In this document: in pieces, positions 1 through 7,237 of the stretch
Position numbering within the stretch: position 1 is the first letter of the stretch
Layout of the letters: each line of letters begins with the position of its first letter
Source: an uncultured Eubacteriales bacterium
GTDB lineage: Bacteria; Bacillota; Clostridia; Christensenellales; Aristaeellaceae
Reading direction: 5' to 3'
DNA length: 64,000 nt
NCBI GenBank assembly: GCA_900315675.1
Contig: OMZY01000001.1
Location: 310,001 to 374,000 of the forward strand
Position numbers and translations under genes: made by a program
The notes under the pieces: model-generated
Told to the model about the DNA's origin: nothing
Databases searched by the model: none
What the model saw: only the letters and a program-made list of their open reading frames with translations

Positions 1-2
1 CT

Positions 3-263
3 GTCATGAAGAGAATGTGCGGGATGGTGGAAGCCCGCGCCAATGTGATCGGATATGTACAGCGCGGTGCAGAACCAACAGCCCGAGACAGTGCTTTTGC
101 CTTTGAAGCAGGCAATCTTGCGGTGCGGCTGCTGCGCGACGGTATCAGCAATCAGGTAATCGGTATGCAGAAAGGTAAGGTTTTCTATATGCCGATTGAA
201 AAGGCACTCAAGAAAGAACGCTATTTCAACCGCCCGCTTTTCGATCTGGTGAATTCGCTGTAA
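3..263 (+). CDS. pfkA: ATP-dependent 6-phosphofructokinase, C-terminal fragment (cut by window edge)
   Basis: This is the last ~86 codons of a reading frame that enters from the left edge. The segment VEARANVIGYVQRGAEPTA matches the C-terminal part of bacterial ATP-dependent phosphofructokinase (the T-R-x-T-x-L-G-H-x-Q-R-G-G-x-P-T-x-x-D block that helps bind fructose-6-phosphate), and the following helix and short C-terminal tail are as expected. The enzyme phosphorylates fructose-6-phosphate to fructose-1,6-bisphosphate in glycolysis in the cytoplasm. The upstream three quarters, including the ATP-binding glycine motif, lie outside the window, so intactness cannot be judged. The PPi-dependent form is not excluded from this fragment, because the diagnostic residues are upstream. 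Confidence 0.85.
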   Translation, partial: VMKRMCGMVEARANVIGYVQRGAEPTARDSAFAFEAGNLAVRLLRDGISNQVIGMQKGKVFYMPIEKALKKERYFNRPLFDLVNSL

Positions 264-272
264 TGAACAGAG

Positions 273-300
273 AATAAAGAAATAAAGAAATAAAGAAATA
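273..300. repeat. AT-rich octamer tandem repeat upstream of the infC promoter
   Basis: Three copies of the 8-bp unit AATAAAGA plus a half unit lie directly 5' of the -35 box at 305. Their position would suit an UP-element-like contact for RNA polymerase, but this is inference; it may be a simple slippage repeat. Confidence 0.5.
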
Positions 301-304
301 CTGC

Positions 305-334
305 TTGACAGGGATCATACGGCTGTGGTATGAT
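305..334 (+). promoter_or_regulatory. Consensus sigma-A promoter of the infC operon, lying within a perfect dyad
   Basis: TTGACA (305-310), an 18-bp spacer and TATGAT (329-334) give a near-consensus promoter with a predicted start near 341-343, about 135 nt before infC. The same bases form an inverted repeat: ACAGGGATCATAC (308-320) and its exact complement at 328-340, 13 bp with a 7-nt loop. Transcribed from pfkA this dyad could fold as a terminator (it is followed only by TGTTTG, a weak T-run). As DNA it could be an operator covering both -35 and -10. Confidence 0.75.
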
Positions 335-429
335 CCCTGTTGTTTGAAAGCAGAGGCTTGCCCGTCTCTCACCTTGTGCGGCTCACACTGCCGGGTTATG
401 GCACTTTTCCGATCAGGAAATGATGATTC

Positions 430-464
430 ATGAGCGACGGGTCAACAGCCCGCCGCTCATTTTT
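430..464 (+). terminator. Leader attenuator in front of infC (L20/IF3-leader type)
   Basis: ATGAGCG/CGCTCAT closes a stem continued by CGGG/CCCG around a short loop (430-460). It is followed at once by TTTT and then, within 3 nt, by the AGGAGG of infC. An intrinsic terminator placed this tightly between the promoter at 305-334 and the first gene is the layout of the L20-controlled infC-rpmI-rplT leader known in Bacillus. In that system L20 binding to the leader favours termination. The upstream leader (343-429) probably holds the L20-binding and antiterminator structure; I could not fold it fully by eye. Confidence 0.7.
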
Positions 465-475
465 GTAGGAGGTGC

Positions 476-1057
476 ATGGACATCGCAACCGAACTGATGA
501 TCAATGAGGAAATCCGCGACAGAGAGGTTCGCCTGATCGATGAAAACGGTGAACAGCTCGGCGTCATGACCACACAGCAGGCACTGCAGCTTGCGGAAGA
601 ACGGGGACTTGATCTTGCCAAGATTCAGCCGTCTGCGGTTCCGCCTGTATGCAAACTGCTGGATTATGACAAGTACCGCTACGAACAGGCAAAGCGGGAG
701 CGGGAGAACCGGAAAAATCAGCGCGTTGTCGATATCAAGGAAGTGCAGCTGTCTGCCACCATCGAAGAAAACGATGTGAACACAAAGGCAAAGATGGCTA
801 TCCGCTTCCTGGAAAACGGCGATAAGGTCAAAGTATCCATTCGCTTCCGCGGCCGCCAGATCACCCACAGTGAAATCGGCCTGAAAGTCATGCAGGATTT
901 CACTGAACGGTGCAAGGATGTCAGCATGGTGGAACGCCGCCCGCTGCTGGATGGCCGGAACATGATCATGATCCTTGCTCCCAAAGCCGTAAAGGCTTCC
1001 TTTGCCGAAAGAAAGGCAAAGAGGGAGAATGCCGTCTCGAAAGAGACGAAGGAGTAA
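476..1057 (+). CDS. infC: Translation initiation factor IF-3
   Basis: IF-3 binds the 30S subunit, keeps it from joining 50S prematurely and proofreads initiator tRNA and start codon. The 193-residue product has the expected N-domain (INEEIRDREVRLID, then LAEERGLDLAKIQP and the VCKLLDYDKYRYEQ linker entry) and C-domain (IKEVQLSATIEENDVNTK, GDKVKVSIRFRGRQ). It starts the infC-rpmI-rplT operon. AGGAGG (467-472) lies only 3 nt from ATG 476, which is tight. An in-frame ATC at 482 has 9-nt spacing, and infC genes often use rare AUU/AUA/AUC starts for autoregulation, so the true start could be codon 3. Length and domain order are normal for the family. Confidence 0.95.
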   Translation: MDIATELMINEEIRDREVRLIDENGEQLGVMTTQQALQLAEERGLDLAKIQPSAVPPVCKLLDYDKYRYEQAKRERENRKNQRVVDIKEVQLSATIEENDVNTKAKMAIRFLENGDKVKVSIRFRGRQITHSEIGLKVMQDFTERCKDVSMVERRPLLDGRNMIMILAPKAVKASFAERKAKRENAVSKETKE

Positions 1058-1081
1058 ACCGTTGGAAGGAGGACAAAACCA

Positions 1082-1282
1082 ATGCCCAAACAAAAGTCCC
1101 ATCGCGGAGCTGCCAAACGCTTTTCCTTTACCAAATCCGGTATCGTAAGGCATAAGCAGATGAACGCCAACCATCAGGTGCGTCTGAAGACCACCAAGCG
1201 TACCCGCCACCTGCGGAATGCCGGTGTTGTTGACAACGCTGCTGAAGCCCGGACCATTCACAAGTTACTGCCTTACAAATAA
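1082..1282 (+). CDS. rpmI: 50S ribosomal protein L35
   Basis: A 66-residue, strongly basic protein beginning MPKQKSHRGAAKRF, with the HLRNAGVVD block and a C-terminal HKLLPYK typical of bL35. It is a small late-assembling component of the large ribosomal subunit. It lies 24 nt after infC, with AAGGAGGAC upstream as ribosome binding site, and 30 nt before rplT. The gene trio is controlled as one unit by the leader at 430-464. Nothing unusual is seen. Confidence 0.95.
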   Translation: MPKQKSHRGAAKRFSFTKSGIVRHKQMNANHQVRLKTTKRTRHLRNAGVVDNAAEARTIHKLLPYK

Positions 1283-1312
1283 GCCAATTCACCGGCAAGG
1301 AGGAAAACAAAC

Positions 1313-1660
1313 ATGGCACGCATTAAGAGGGCCCTTAACGCCCATAAGAGTCGCCGCAAGGTTATGAAGCTGGCGAAAGGCTACTGGGGAGCGAAATCCA
1401 AGCAGTACCGCGCCGCTAAAGAACAGGTTGCCCGCAGCCTGCGTTACGCGTTCATCGGACGTAAGCTCCGCAAACGTGATTTCCGCCGTCTGTGGATCAC
1501 CCGTATCAACGCTGCTGCCCGTCTGAACGGCATGAGCTATTCCACGTTCATCAATGGTCTGAAGAAGCAGAACATCGAAGTGAACCGCAAGATGCTCGCT
1601 GATCTGGCTGTGAACGATGCAGCCGGTTTCGCCAAGCTCGTTGAAATCGCAAAGAAGTAA
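1313..1660 (+). CDS. rplT: 50S ribosomal protein L20
   Basis: The 115-residue basic protein has the family's long N-terminal helix ([27 protein letters not shown]), the central [49 protein letters not shown] segment and a short C-terminal globular part. bL20 is needed early in 50S assembly by binding 23S rRNA. In Firmicutes it also represses its own operon by binding the infC leader mRNA, which fits the attenuator seen before infC. The ribosome binding site is AAGGAGG and a strong terminator follows 12 nt after the stop. Confidence 0.96.
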   Translation: MARIKRALNAHKSRRKVMKLAKGYWGAKSKQYRAAKEQVARSLRYAFIGRKLRKRDFRRLWITRINAAARLNGMSYSTFINGLKKQNIEVNRKMLADLAVNDAAGFAKLVEIAKK

Positions 1661-1672
1661 TAACAGACAGAT

Positions 1673-1710
1673 AAAGCCGCCTGATTGAATTAAATCAAGC
1701 GGCTTTTCTT
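1673..1710 (+). terminator. Terminator of infC-rpmI-rplT
   Basis: AAAGCCGC (1673-1680) pairs with GCGGCTTT (1699-1706), extended inside by TGATT/AATCA, and is followed by TCTTTT. It closes the ribosomal operon. Confidence 0.9.
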
Positions 1711-1750
1711 TTACCATTGTGAATTATGTTCTCAAAGGAGATCAGAAAGA

Positions 1751-2191
1751 ATGCCTCTTCACATCCGGAAAATGCGCAAAAATGATTTGGAACCGATGTA
1801 CCAGCTGCTGTCTGATCCGGCTGTTATGAAATATCTGGAACCACCATTTACAAAAGAAAAGACAGAATCATTTCTGAACACCTGCGGTCTGACGACCAAT
1901 CCCAGGATTTACGCAGTTGATAATGAAGAAGGATTTGCCGGTTATGTAATTTTCCATGAATATGATGAGGACAGCCTGGAAATCGGCTGGGTATTGTTTC
2001 CCCGATACTGGGGACAGGGTTATGCGTCTGAACTGACAAGGCAATTGATTGAAAAAAGCCTGCAGACAAAGAAAACCCTTATTATTGAATGCGATCCGGA
2101 ACAGACTGTTTCAGGTCATATTGCCGAAAAATACGGATTTATATATCAAGGCAGAAAAAACGGACTGGATATATACAGACGAGATGCATAA
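1751..2191 (+). CDS. GNAT-family N-acetyltransferase (RimJ/RimL-like)
   Basis: The 146-residue protein has the GNAT fold layout: beta-1 LHIRKMRKNDLEPMYQLLSDPAVMKYL, then the acetyl-CoA-binding strand and loop IGWVLFPRYWGQGYASELTRQLIEKSL, where RYWGQGYA is the pyrophosphate-binding Q/RxxGxG/A motif, then a final YGF (EKYGFIYQGR) strand. Such enzymes transfer acetyl from acetyl-CoA to an amine; the substrate cannot be read from the sequence. AAAGGAG precedes ATG 1751 at good spacing. It appears monocistronic. Its TAA abuts the stop codon of the opposing phosphatase gene with no base between them. Confidence 0.85.
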   Translation: MPLHIRKMRKNDLEPMYQLLSDPAVMKYLEPPFTKEKTESFLNTCGLTTNPRIYAVDNEEGFAGYVIFHEYDEDSLEIGWVLFPRYWGQGYASELTRQLIEKSLQTKKTLIIECDPEQTVSGHIAEKYGFIYQGRKNGLDIYRRDA

Positions 2192-2941
2192 TTAAAGAGT
2201 ACCGTTTACAGCAGGATCTGTTGAATCAATTCCTGTATAGCACTCCGGAAACAAGCCGGCAGTGCTTCTTTTTTCGCCCGCAGATTCCAGGTGTGTCAGA
2301 TCTCCAAGCTTTGTCATACGGAAGGAGACTTCGCTCCGGATGCGTTCCTCCGTTACAATTTCTGTTATTGAGGAAGGGAGGGTCAGCGTACGGTGCCAGA
2401 GAACCATGGGAGAGATATCTGTCAGATAGCCAAGCACAGCCATTGAAATACCAAAATGGCAGAAAAGGGCAATGGTGAAGTCACTGTTGTTTTCGCAGCG
2501 CCAGACAGGCCCGTCCTTAACATACCCGTATTTTCCCAGGAGAGCATCCACACCGTCTGTGGTCTGTTTCCATACTTCCCGGACATTTCCGCCGGAAAAA
2601 ACGGAAGCATCGCACCAGGTTTCAATATTCGTAACTCCGGGAAAATCAGTCCAGACACGCGGTTTGACATCCCAGGAGACAATGCGGCGGATTCCGGTTT
2701 CAGGGTCGGGATAGGAACCGTTAAACTCACGCAGCCAGGGAAGGATCTCGGCCTCTCTGCCCAGCTTGTTCAGCGTATATGCGGCTGTATCCCTGGCTCT
2801 GCCCAGAGGCGACATATAAAAATCACGGATATCATAGCGAATCAGCCGTCTGCTGAGCAGTTCAGCCTCAATGCGGCCTTTGGGCGTGAGAGAATCAATA
2901 GTATAATCAGGTTCGGCATGACGAATCAGGAGAATACGCAA
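2192..2941 (-). CDS. Histidine phosphatase superfamily protein (phosphoglycerate-mutase-like)
   Basis: The frame contains the catalytic RHAEP (RHG-type motif) right at the N-terminus (LRILLIRHAEPDYT), a typical SPLGRARDTAAYTL second motif and the second catalytic histidine in FCHFGIS. The fold phosphorylates the first histidine during hydrolysis of phosphate esters; the substrate is unknown. I place the start at TTG 2941, because RILLIRHAE is the normal first beta strand and AGGAAGG lies ~12 nt upstream; an ATG at 3055 would add 38 unconserved residues. The C-terminal ~30 residues look unconserved. It is convergent with, and directly abuts, the GNAT gene. Confidence 0.8.
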   Translation of the reverse strand: MRILLIRHAEPDYTIDSLTPKGRIEAELLSRRLIRYDIRDFYMSPLGRARDTAAYTLNKLGREAEILPWLREFNGSYPDPETGIRRIVSWDVKPRVWTDFPGVTNIETWCDASVFSGGNVREVWKQTTDGVDALLGKYGYVKDGPVWRCENNSDFTIALFCHFGISMAVLGYLTDISPMVLWHRTLTLPSSITEIVTEERIRSEVSFRMTKLGDLTHLESAGEKRSTAGLFPECYTGIDSTDPAVNGTL

Positions 2942-3048
2942 GCAAAAACACAACCTTCCTGTGCAGAGGATTTTGTCCCGGATATTGTACCGGTTTGCGG
3001 CTTTCAGTTCAAGAGCAGGATAAATGCAGAGCTGAACAAGGATTAGTA

Positions 3049-3078
3049 TTGACAATACAGCACAACGGGAATTATATT
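3049..3078 (+). promoter_or_regulatory. Promoter of the PG-binding serine hydrolase gene
   Basis: TTGACA (3049-3054), 18-bp spacer, TATATT (3073-3078). It lies ~55 nt before the chosen ATG. Confidence 0.7.
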
Positions 3079-3132
3079 AAATATAGTTAAAAATATATTA
3101 CAAATCCTGCTATATTCTTGGAGGACAGGTTC

Positions 3133-4551
3133 ATGTTGAGGAGAGTAACAGCATTTCTGCTGGTACTGATACTGATTGTATCATGTATCGGTCTGTCCCA
3201 TGCAGCTTCTGTCAGGACTCTGAAGAAAGGGTCACGCGGAGACGCTGTCAAAACACTGCAGACAGCGCTTAAGGATAAGGGCTTCTACGGCGGTAAAATT
3301 GACGGAATTTACGGCAAAAAAACAGTCAGCGCCGTGAAAGCATACCAGAGGAAAAACGGACTGAAAGCAGACGGTGTGGCAGGTCCGAAAACTCTCGGAA
3401 AGCTGTACGAGAAAACAGAAACGGGCACAGAACAGACTGCGGAAGCAAGTGTTCCGGAAGCTCCTACGCCGGTACAGCCACAAGCAGAAACCACTGATGA
3501 GGCTGTGACATATCTGGATTCACTGATTGCCAGGAGCGGGGCGTCTTCCGGCACGGTGCTTCTGTCCAAAAACGGGGAAGTATTTCTTTCCTGGTCATTC
3601 GGCGGAGTGGATGAAAACACATGCTTCCGGATTGCTTCCATCACCAAATGGGTTACAGCAATCGGACTGATGACCCTGTACGATCAGGGAAAACTTGATC
3701 TGGATAAGGATATCAGCGCTTATCTGGGGTTCCCTGTCAGAAATCCTGCGTTCCCGAATACGCCTGTTACAGCAAGAATGCTGATGACCCATACATCATC
3801 CCTGTCATCTGACGCGGCAAATTACCATCCGGACTGGAACCGAATCGGTAAAAAAGGATATGATCCGATTTTTAATGAATCCATCGAACCCGGAACCCAA
3901 TATGCCTACGCGGACTATAACGGCGGTCTTTTCGGCAGCCTGATTGAAGCTATATCGGGACAAAGCGTGCAGAATTATATGAACCAGAAGGTATTCGCGC
4001 CGCTTGGGTTGACTGCGGCTTATTCACCCAGGTTCCTTCCGGCAGGGACAGCAGCAAGGGACCTTCTGAATCCGAACGGGAAGATACAGATTTCAGTTCA
4101 GAAGGATCGGAACCGGGCGTATAACAATAAAGCTGATCCCAAAGCCAACAACGGATATACTGTCGGAAAACTCTATATCAATGCTGCCTCGCTGACAAAG
4201 CTGGCAAGGATGATGCTCAACGGGGGAGAACTGAACGGGGTCAGAATCCTGAATGCTGAAACGGTCAGACTGATGGAATCGGAACAGAAAGGTCTGGCGG
4301 AAAGCCGGTATGGACTGAGTACAGTCCGTCTTCAGCAGTTTGACAGGGGCACCTGGTACGGGCATCAGGGAAGATACAGCGGCTTGACCTCGAATATATA
4401 TTATCAGCGGGAGACGGGAATTACCATGGCGCTGATCCTGAATGGATATGAACCGCAGCTGACGGATAACATTGTACAGCCTGCCTTCAGTATCCTGACC
4501 AATATGGAGAGAATCGAAGAAATCCGTACGAGAGAAAAGTCCGGGACATGA
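3133..4551 (+). CDS. Secreted peptidoglycan-binding serine hydrolase (beta-lactamase/DD-peptidase fold)
   Basis: This is an exported two-domain protein. Residues ~1-25 form a signal peptide (MLRRVTAFLLVLILIVSCIG). Residues ~30-95 are a PG_binding_1 domain (LKKGSRGDAVKTLQTALKDKGFY...GIYGKKTVSAVKAYQRKNGLKADGVAGPKTL). A Pro/Glu/Thr linker follows, then a class C beta-lactamase-type domain with SITK (SxxK nucleophile motif), YADYN (YxN-like) and HQG (KTG-equivalent). It probably hydrolyses amide or ester bonds in wall peptides or small esters while docked on peptidoglycan; resistance activity cannot be inferred. ATG 3133 is chosen because GGAGG sits 8 nt upstream; an upstream TTG at 3118 overlaps that site. 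It has its own promoter. Confidence 0.85.
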   Translation: MLRRVTAFLLVLILIVSCIGLSHAASVRTLKKGSRGDAVKTLQTALKDKGFYGGKIDGIYGKKTVSAVKAYQRKNGLKADGVAGPKTLGKLYEKTETGTEQTAEASVPEAPTPVQPQAETTDEAVTYLDSLIARSGASSGTVLLSKNGEVFLSWSFGGVDENTCFRIASITKWVTAIGLMTLYDQGKLDLDKDISAYLGFPVRNPAFPNTPVTARMLMTHTSSLSSDAANYHPDWNRIGKKGYDPIFNESIEPGTQYAYADYNGGLFGSLIEAISGQSVQNYMNQKVFAPLGLTAAYSPRFLPAGTAARDLLNPNGKIQISVQKDRNRAYNNKADPKANNGYTVGKLYINAASLTKLARMMLNGGELNGVRILNAETVRLMESEQKGLAESRYGLSTVRLQQFDRGTWYGHQGRYSGLTSNIYYQRETGITMALILNGYEPQLTDNIVQPAFSILTNMERIEEIRTREKSGT

Positions 4552-4634
4552 CAGGCATGTTCATGACACTGCCGGATATTCCGGGAGAGGGTACAGAGGA
4601 TGTTGCGCTTTCCTGAAATGTCCGGTCTTTTTTT
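4541..4634 (+). terminator. Probable branched terminator after the serine hydrolase gene
   Basis: CCGGGACAT near the gene end pairs imperfectly with ATGTCCGG (4618-4625), enclosing a smaller CCGGA/TCCGG hairpin, and is followed by seven T. The wide loop makes this uncertain. Confidence 0.45.
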
Positions 4635-4644
4635 GTCCAACAAC

Positions 4645-4674
4645 TTGCATAAAAGGAGCAGAAACATATATAAT
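4645..4674 (+). promoter_or_regulatory. Possible promoter of the 222-residue membrane protein gene
   Basis: A perfect TATAAT (4669-4674) lies 18 bp after TTGCAT, a poor -35. The stretch 4552-4788 holds no gene; only this candidate and the preceding terminator are recognised there. Confidence 0.45.
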
Positions 4675-4788
4675 TCAGTCAGAGAAAAAATCTGACGTCT
4701 ATACAGGATTTCAGGATTATCGGACGGAACAGCCTTTCAGGAAGCAGTTATCATGAGACATAAAATACAGTAAAAAGGAGGAGAGAAC

Positions 4789-5457
4789 ATGTTCAGATTC
4801 TGGGGAGACGGATCTCAGGAAGCGATGAATCTGGTTCAGTCCATCCGGGTCAGGAGTACCGATCATTTTAACTGGACATTCATTTTTATACTTTCTGTTG
4901 TGTTTTATGTTTACTGGTCGGAAATCCGTAAAAAGAATACGGAAGCGGTTTGTGCCGGTCTGGCTCTGTACGGGGTTCACTGGCTGTACGAAATCTGCAA
5001 TGCGGTGATCGGAAAGCTGACGGGTTATCCGCTGTGGTCAGTTAGTAATGAATCCACAACGTTTATTCTCCTGATCGGCGTATGCTGGGAACTGTCCATG
5101 ATGTTCTCCATCGCCGGAATGATTTCATTCAAAATGCTGCCTGAAGACAGGACAAAGCGTTTTTTCGCCAGGAACGGGAAAGGCGGAATATCCTGCAAGC
5201 TCGTCGTTGCCCTGGAAATGGCACTTCTTTTTGCACTGGTGGAATCCTTCCTGGCCGGCACAAGCAATCATTCGTTTATCTGGGTATACAGATGGTGGGG
5301 TGTGATACCAGTGTTCATCACAACCTATATCCCGTTTTTTATCGCAAGCAATTATGTGCCTGATCTTGAACCAAAAAAGCGTACCCGCTTCCTATGCTGT
5401 CTGTGGGCACTGGTTGCACTGCTGCTGGTGATTCTGATTCCCATGGGAGTTATATAG
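4789..5457 (+). CDS. Multi-pass membrane protein of unknown function
   Basis: I do not recognise the family. The 222-residue product has about six hydrophobic segments: ~28-44 (FNWTFIFILSVVFYVYW), ~52-68, ~88-112 (TTFILLIGVCWELSMMFSIAGMISF), ~140-155 (LVVALEMALLFALVESF), ~165-185 (YRWWGVIPVFITTYIPFFIA) and ~203-220 at the C-terminus, separated by short polar loops. It looks like a small integral membrane protein without a catalytic motif I can name. AAAAGGAGGAGAG precedes ATG 4789. The next gene (SRAP) starts 15 nt after its stop, so the two may be co-transcribed, but no functional link is evident. Confidence 0.75.
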   Translation: MFRFWGDGSQEAMNLVQSIRVRSTDHFNWTFIFILSVVFYVYWSEIRKKNTEAVCAGLALYGVHWLYEICNAVIGKLTGYPLWSVSNESTTFILLIGVCWELSMMFSIAGMISFKMLPEDRTKRFFARNGKGGISCKLVVALEMALLFALVESFLAGTSNHSFIWVYRWWGVIPVFITTYIPFFIASNYVPDLEPKKRTRFLCCLWALVALLLVILIPMGVI

Positions 5458-5472
5458 GAAGGTTGAGAGGAT

Positions 5473-6096
5473 ATGTGCGGACGGTATGTGATTGCGCCGC
5501 CGGATGAAGAAATCCTGAGAATGATCCGGGAAATCAACCGGACAAAGCTTGCTGAGATGTTCAGGGAAATCAATCAGCCGCCGATTACCGGTGCAGGGGA
5601 GATTCTCCCGTCATCGGTTGTACCCGTCATTGCCACCAGCCGGACCGGAGAACAAAAAGTTTTTCCGATGAAATGGGGATTCCGGCAAACAGGAGCTGAC
5701 GGGAAGCGGGGAAAGCTGCTGATCAACGCCAGGGCTGAAACGGCTTCTGAGAAACCAACGTTCAGGGAAGCATGGCAGAAACACCGCTGCGTTATTCCTG
5801 CATCCTGGTATTGCGAATGGGAGCATGATGAGAAAAACAGACCGGGGCAGAAATATGCCATCAGGCCAACCGAAGAAGGTCCTGTATGGCTGGCCGGATT
5901 GTACCGTACAGAGGACAGGCTGCCGGCTTTCGTGATACTGACCAGACCTGCGGATGACAGCCTTGCATGGATGCATGACAGGATGCCGGTTATGTTTACG
6001 GAAGAGCACGCAAAACAATGGATCTGTCCGGAAGCAAATCCGGACGCGGTGATCCGGGAATGCCTGACACGGACCAGGTGGGAACATGCAGGATAA
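5473..6096 (+). CDS. SRAP-domain protein (HMCES/YedK-like abasic-site shield)
   Basis: SRAP proteins bind abasic sites in single-stranded DNA and form a covalent thiazolidine link through the cysteine exposed when the initiator Met is removed. The protein starts MCGRY, so Cys2 is present and the start is certain. The family's other active-site residues are visible: Asn and Arg in INARAET (~75-81), Glu in WYCEWE (~111-115), and His in WMHDRMPV (~168-173). Length (207) is typical. The gene follows the membrane protein by 15 nt and has AGGAAGGTTGAGAGG upstream. It is likely part of DNA damage tolerance; no LexA box was recognised nearby. Confidence 0.9.
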   Translation: MCGRYVIAPPDEEILRMIREINRTKLAEMFREINQPPITGAGEILPSSVVPVIATSRTGEQKVFPMKWGFRQTGADGKRGKLLINARAETASEKPTFREAWQKHRCVIPASWYCEWEHDEKNRPGQKYAIRPTEEGPVWLAGLYRTEDRLPAFVILTRPADDSLAWMHDRMPVMFTEEHAKQWICPEANPDAVIRECLTRTRWEHAG

Positions 6097-6129
6097 AAGA
6101 AAACTGCCGGAAACCGGAGTGAACAAACT

Positions 6130-6273
6130 ATGCCATGGTACTGGATACTGATCATCCTTTCAGCCATTATCGGTCCGTTCGAGGCGATGCATGCACTGAA
6201 CAAAGCCAGGAGGAACCGGGAAGAGGCAGAAAGGAATAGACAGGAAGCAGAGGAAAACAGGAGCGCAGAGTGA
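6130..6273 (+). CDS. 47-residue membrane microprotein with charged helical tail
   Basis: A short open frame, MPWYWILIILSAIIGPFEA followed by ~27 residues rich in Glu, Arg, Asn and Gln (RRNREEAERNRQEAEENR), reads as one transmembrane or amphipathic segment plus a highly charged helix. GGAG lies 10 nt upstream of the ATG. Its TGA stop overlaps the GTG start of the GIY-YIG gene (GTGA at 6270-6273), which suggests real translation and coupling. No family is recognised and the function is unknown. The clean coding pattern between two tightly packed genes is the main support. Confidence 0.6.
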   Translation: MPWYWILIILSAIIGPFEAMHALNKARRNREEAERNRQEAEENRSAE

Positions 6274-6533
6274 ATTATGTATATATTCTGCGGTGCGGCG
6301 ATAACAGTCTTTACTGCGGATGGACAACAAACCTGGAAGCGCGGATTGTGAAGCATAACGCGGGTCTTGGGGCCAAGTACACGAGGTCAAGACTGCCGGT
6401 GGAGCTGGTTTATTTTGAAATGTATGAAGACAGGCACACGGCTCTCAGCCGGGAGTGGCATCTGAAACAGATGAACCGGGAAGAAAAACTGAGACTGATC
6501 AGGGACGGGAAAAAGACGGGTGAATCCACCTGA
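6270..6533 (+). CDS. GIY-YIG superfamily small nuclease-like protein (UPF0213 type)
   Basis: The 87-residue protein opens NYVYILRCGDNSLYCGWT, which fits the GIY-YIG signature (Y-V-Y ... L-Y-x-G), continues LEARIVKHNAGLGAKYTRSRLPVELVYFE with the conserved Arg and Tyr, and has the Glu-containing helix REWHLKQMNREEKLRLI. This is the YhbQ/YazA-like single-domain branch, for which nuclease activity is plausible and biological role poorly defined. Translation starts at GTG 6270, coupled to the preceding microprotein by a 4-nt overlap. The gene lies downstream of the SRAP gene, another DNA-transaction protein. Confidence 0.85.
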   Translation: MNYVYILRCGDNSLYCGWTTNLEARIVKHNAGLGAKYTRSRLPVELVYFEMYEDRHTALSREWHLKQMNREEKLRLIRDGKKTGEST

Positions 6534-6570
6534 GGGAAATCAGGAAAGTCAGGAAGGGAGGCGGTACGAA

Positions 6571-7074
6571 ATGACAGACATTATTTCCTATCGCCTTACT
6601 GCAAACGGGACATGGGGATATGCCTATTATCAGGACGAAAAACTGATCGGAAAAACAAGCGGTCAGATCAGCACATCTTCTCCTGTCAGAGTGGAAGGAG
6701 AGGATACTGAATGGTACAGTTCGTTCAATATAGACACAGAAATCATCCCGGGGGTCAGCAGAAGGGTTAAGGATAACCGAACGGGAGAAGAACTGTACAG
6801 GATTATCTTCTGGAGACCCGGCCTGTATGAGATTGTGGCCCGGACAGATACCGGCGGCTGGTCAATGACGGTTGAGGAAAGAAACGGGATGTACTTTTTC
6901 GGACGTGCCGGAATGCCCGTTTCCGCCATTACAGAAAGGATTATCGAAACAGACTGGATTCCGCTTGCCGGTATGCAGATTGAACCGGTGTTCAGAACAC
7001 GTTTTTTTGAGCAGGAGGACAGTCCGGGTTTCCTGATGATGGTGCTTTCCTTCCCGGCAATGAAAATGATCTGA
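6571..7074 (+). CDS. Hypothetical beta-rich protein
   Basis: I do not recognise the family. ATG 6571 is chosen because GGGAGG lies 9-15 nt upstream; the frame is open further up but lacks a ribosome binding site. The 167-residue product has no signal peptide or membrane segment and alternates short beta-like stretches (ELYRIIFWRPGLYEIVARTD, GWSMTVEERNGMYFFGRAG). It ends in a hydrophobic tail (GFLMMVLSFPAMKMI). The pattern of short strands with RVKDNRTGEELYRI is faintly like the LURP-one/tubby-type fold of the next gene, but this is a guess. It follows the GIY-YIG gene by 37 nt and is closed by a terminator at 7127. Confidence 0.6.
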   Translation: MTDIISYRLTANGTWGYAYYQDEKLIGKTSGQISTSSPVRVEGEDTEWYSSFNIDTEIIPGVSRRVKDNRTGEELYRIIFWRPGLYEIVARTDTGGWSMTVEERNGMYFFGRAGMPVSAITERIIETDWIPLAGMQIEPVFRTRFFEQEDSPGFLMMVLSFPAMKMI

Positions 7075-7126
7075 TCCGGCATAAAGGGGGTCCGGAGGGA
7101 CAATTCCGGGGAAGACAGAAGAAAGT

Positions 7127-7165
7127 ATCTGCCGTTATCCATTCAGGATAGCGGCAGATTTATGT
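7127..7165 (+). terminator. Terminator after the hypothetical beta-rich gene
   Basis: ATCTGCCG-T-TATCC (7127-7140) pairs with GGATA-G-CGGCAGAT (7146-7159), followed by TTTATG. The stem is strong and the T-run is short. Confidence 0.7.
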
Positions 7166-7237
7166 GTTGAATGATCTTTATTTTCGGTGCAGAACGGTAT
7201 ATGATACATCATAGAATCAAACAGGAGGATGAACAGT

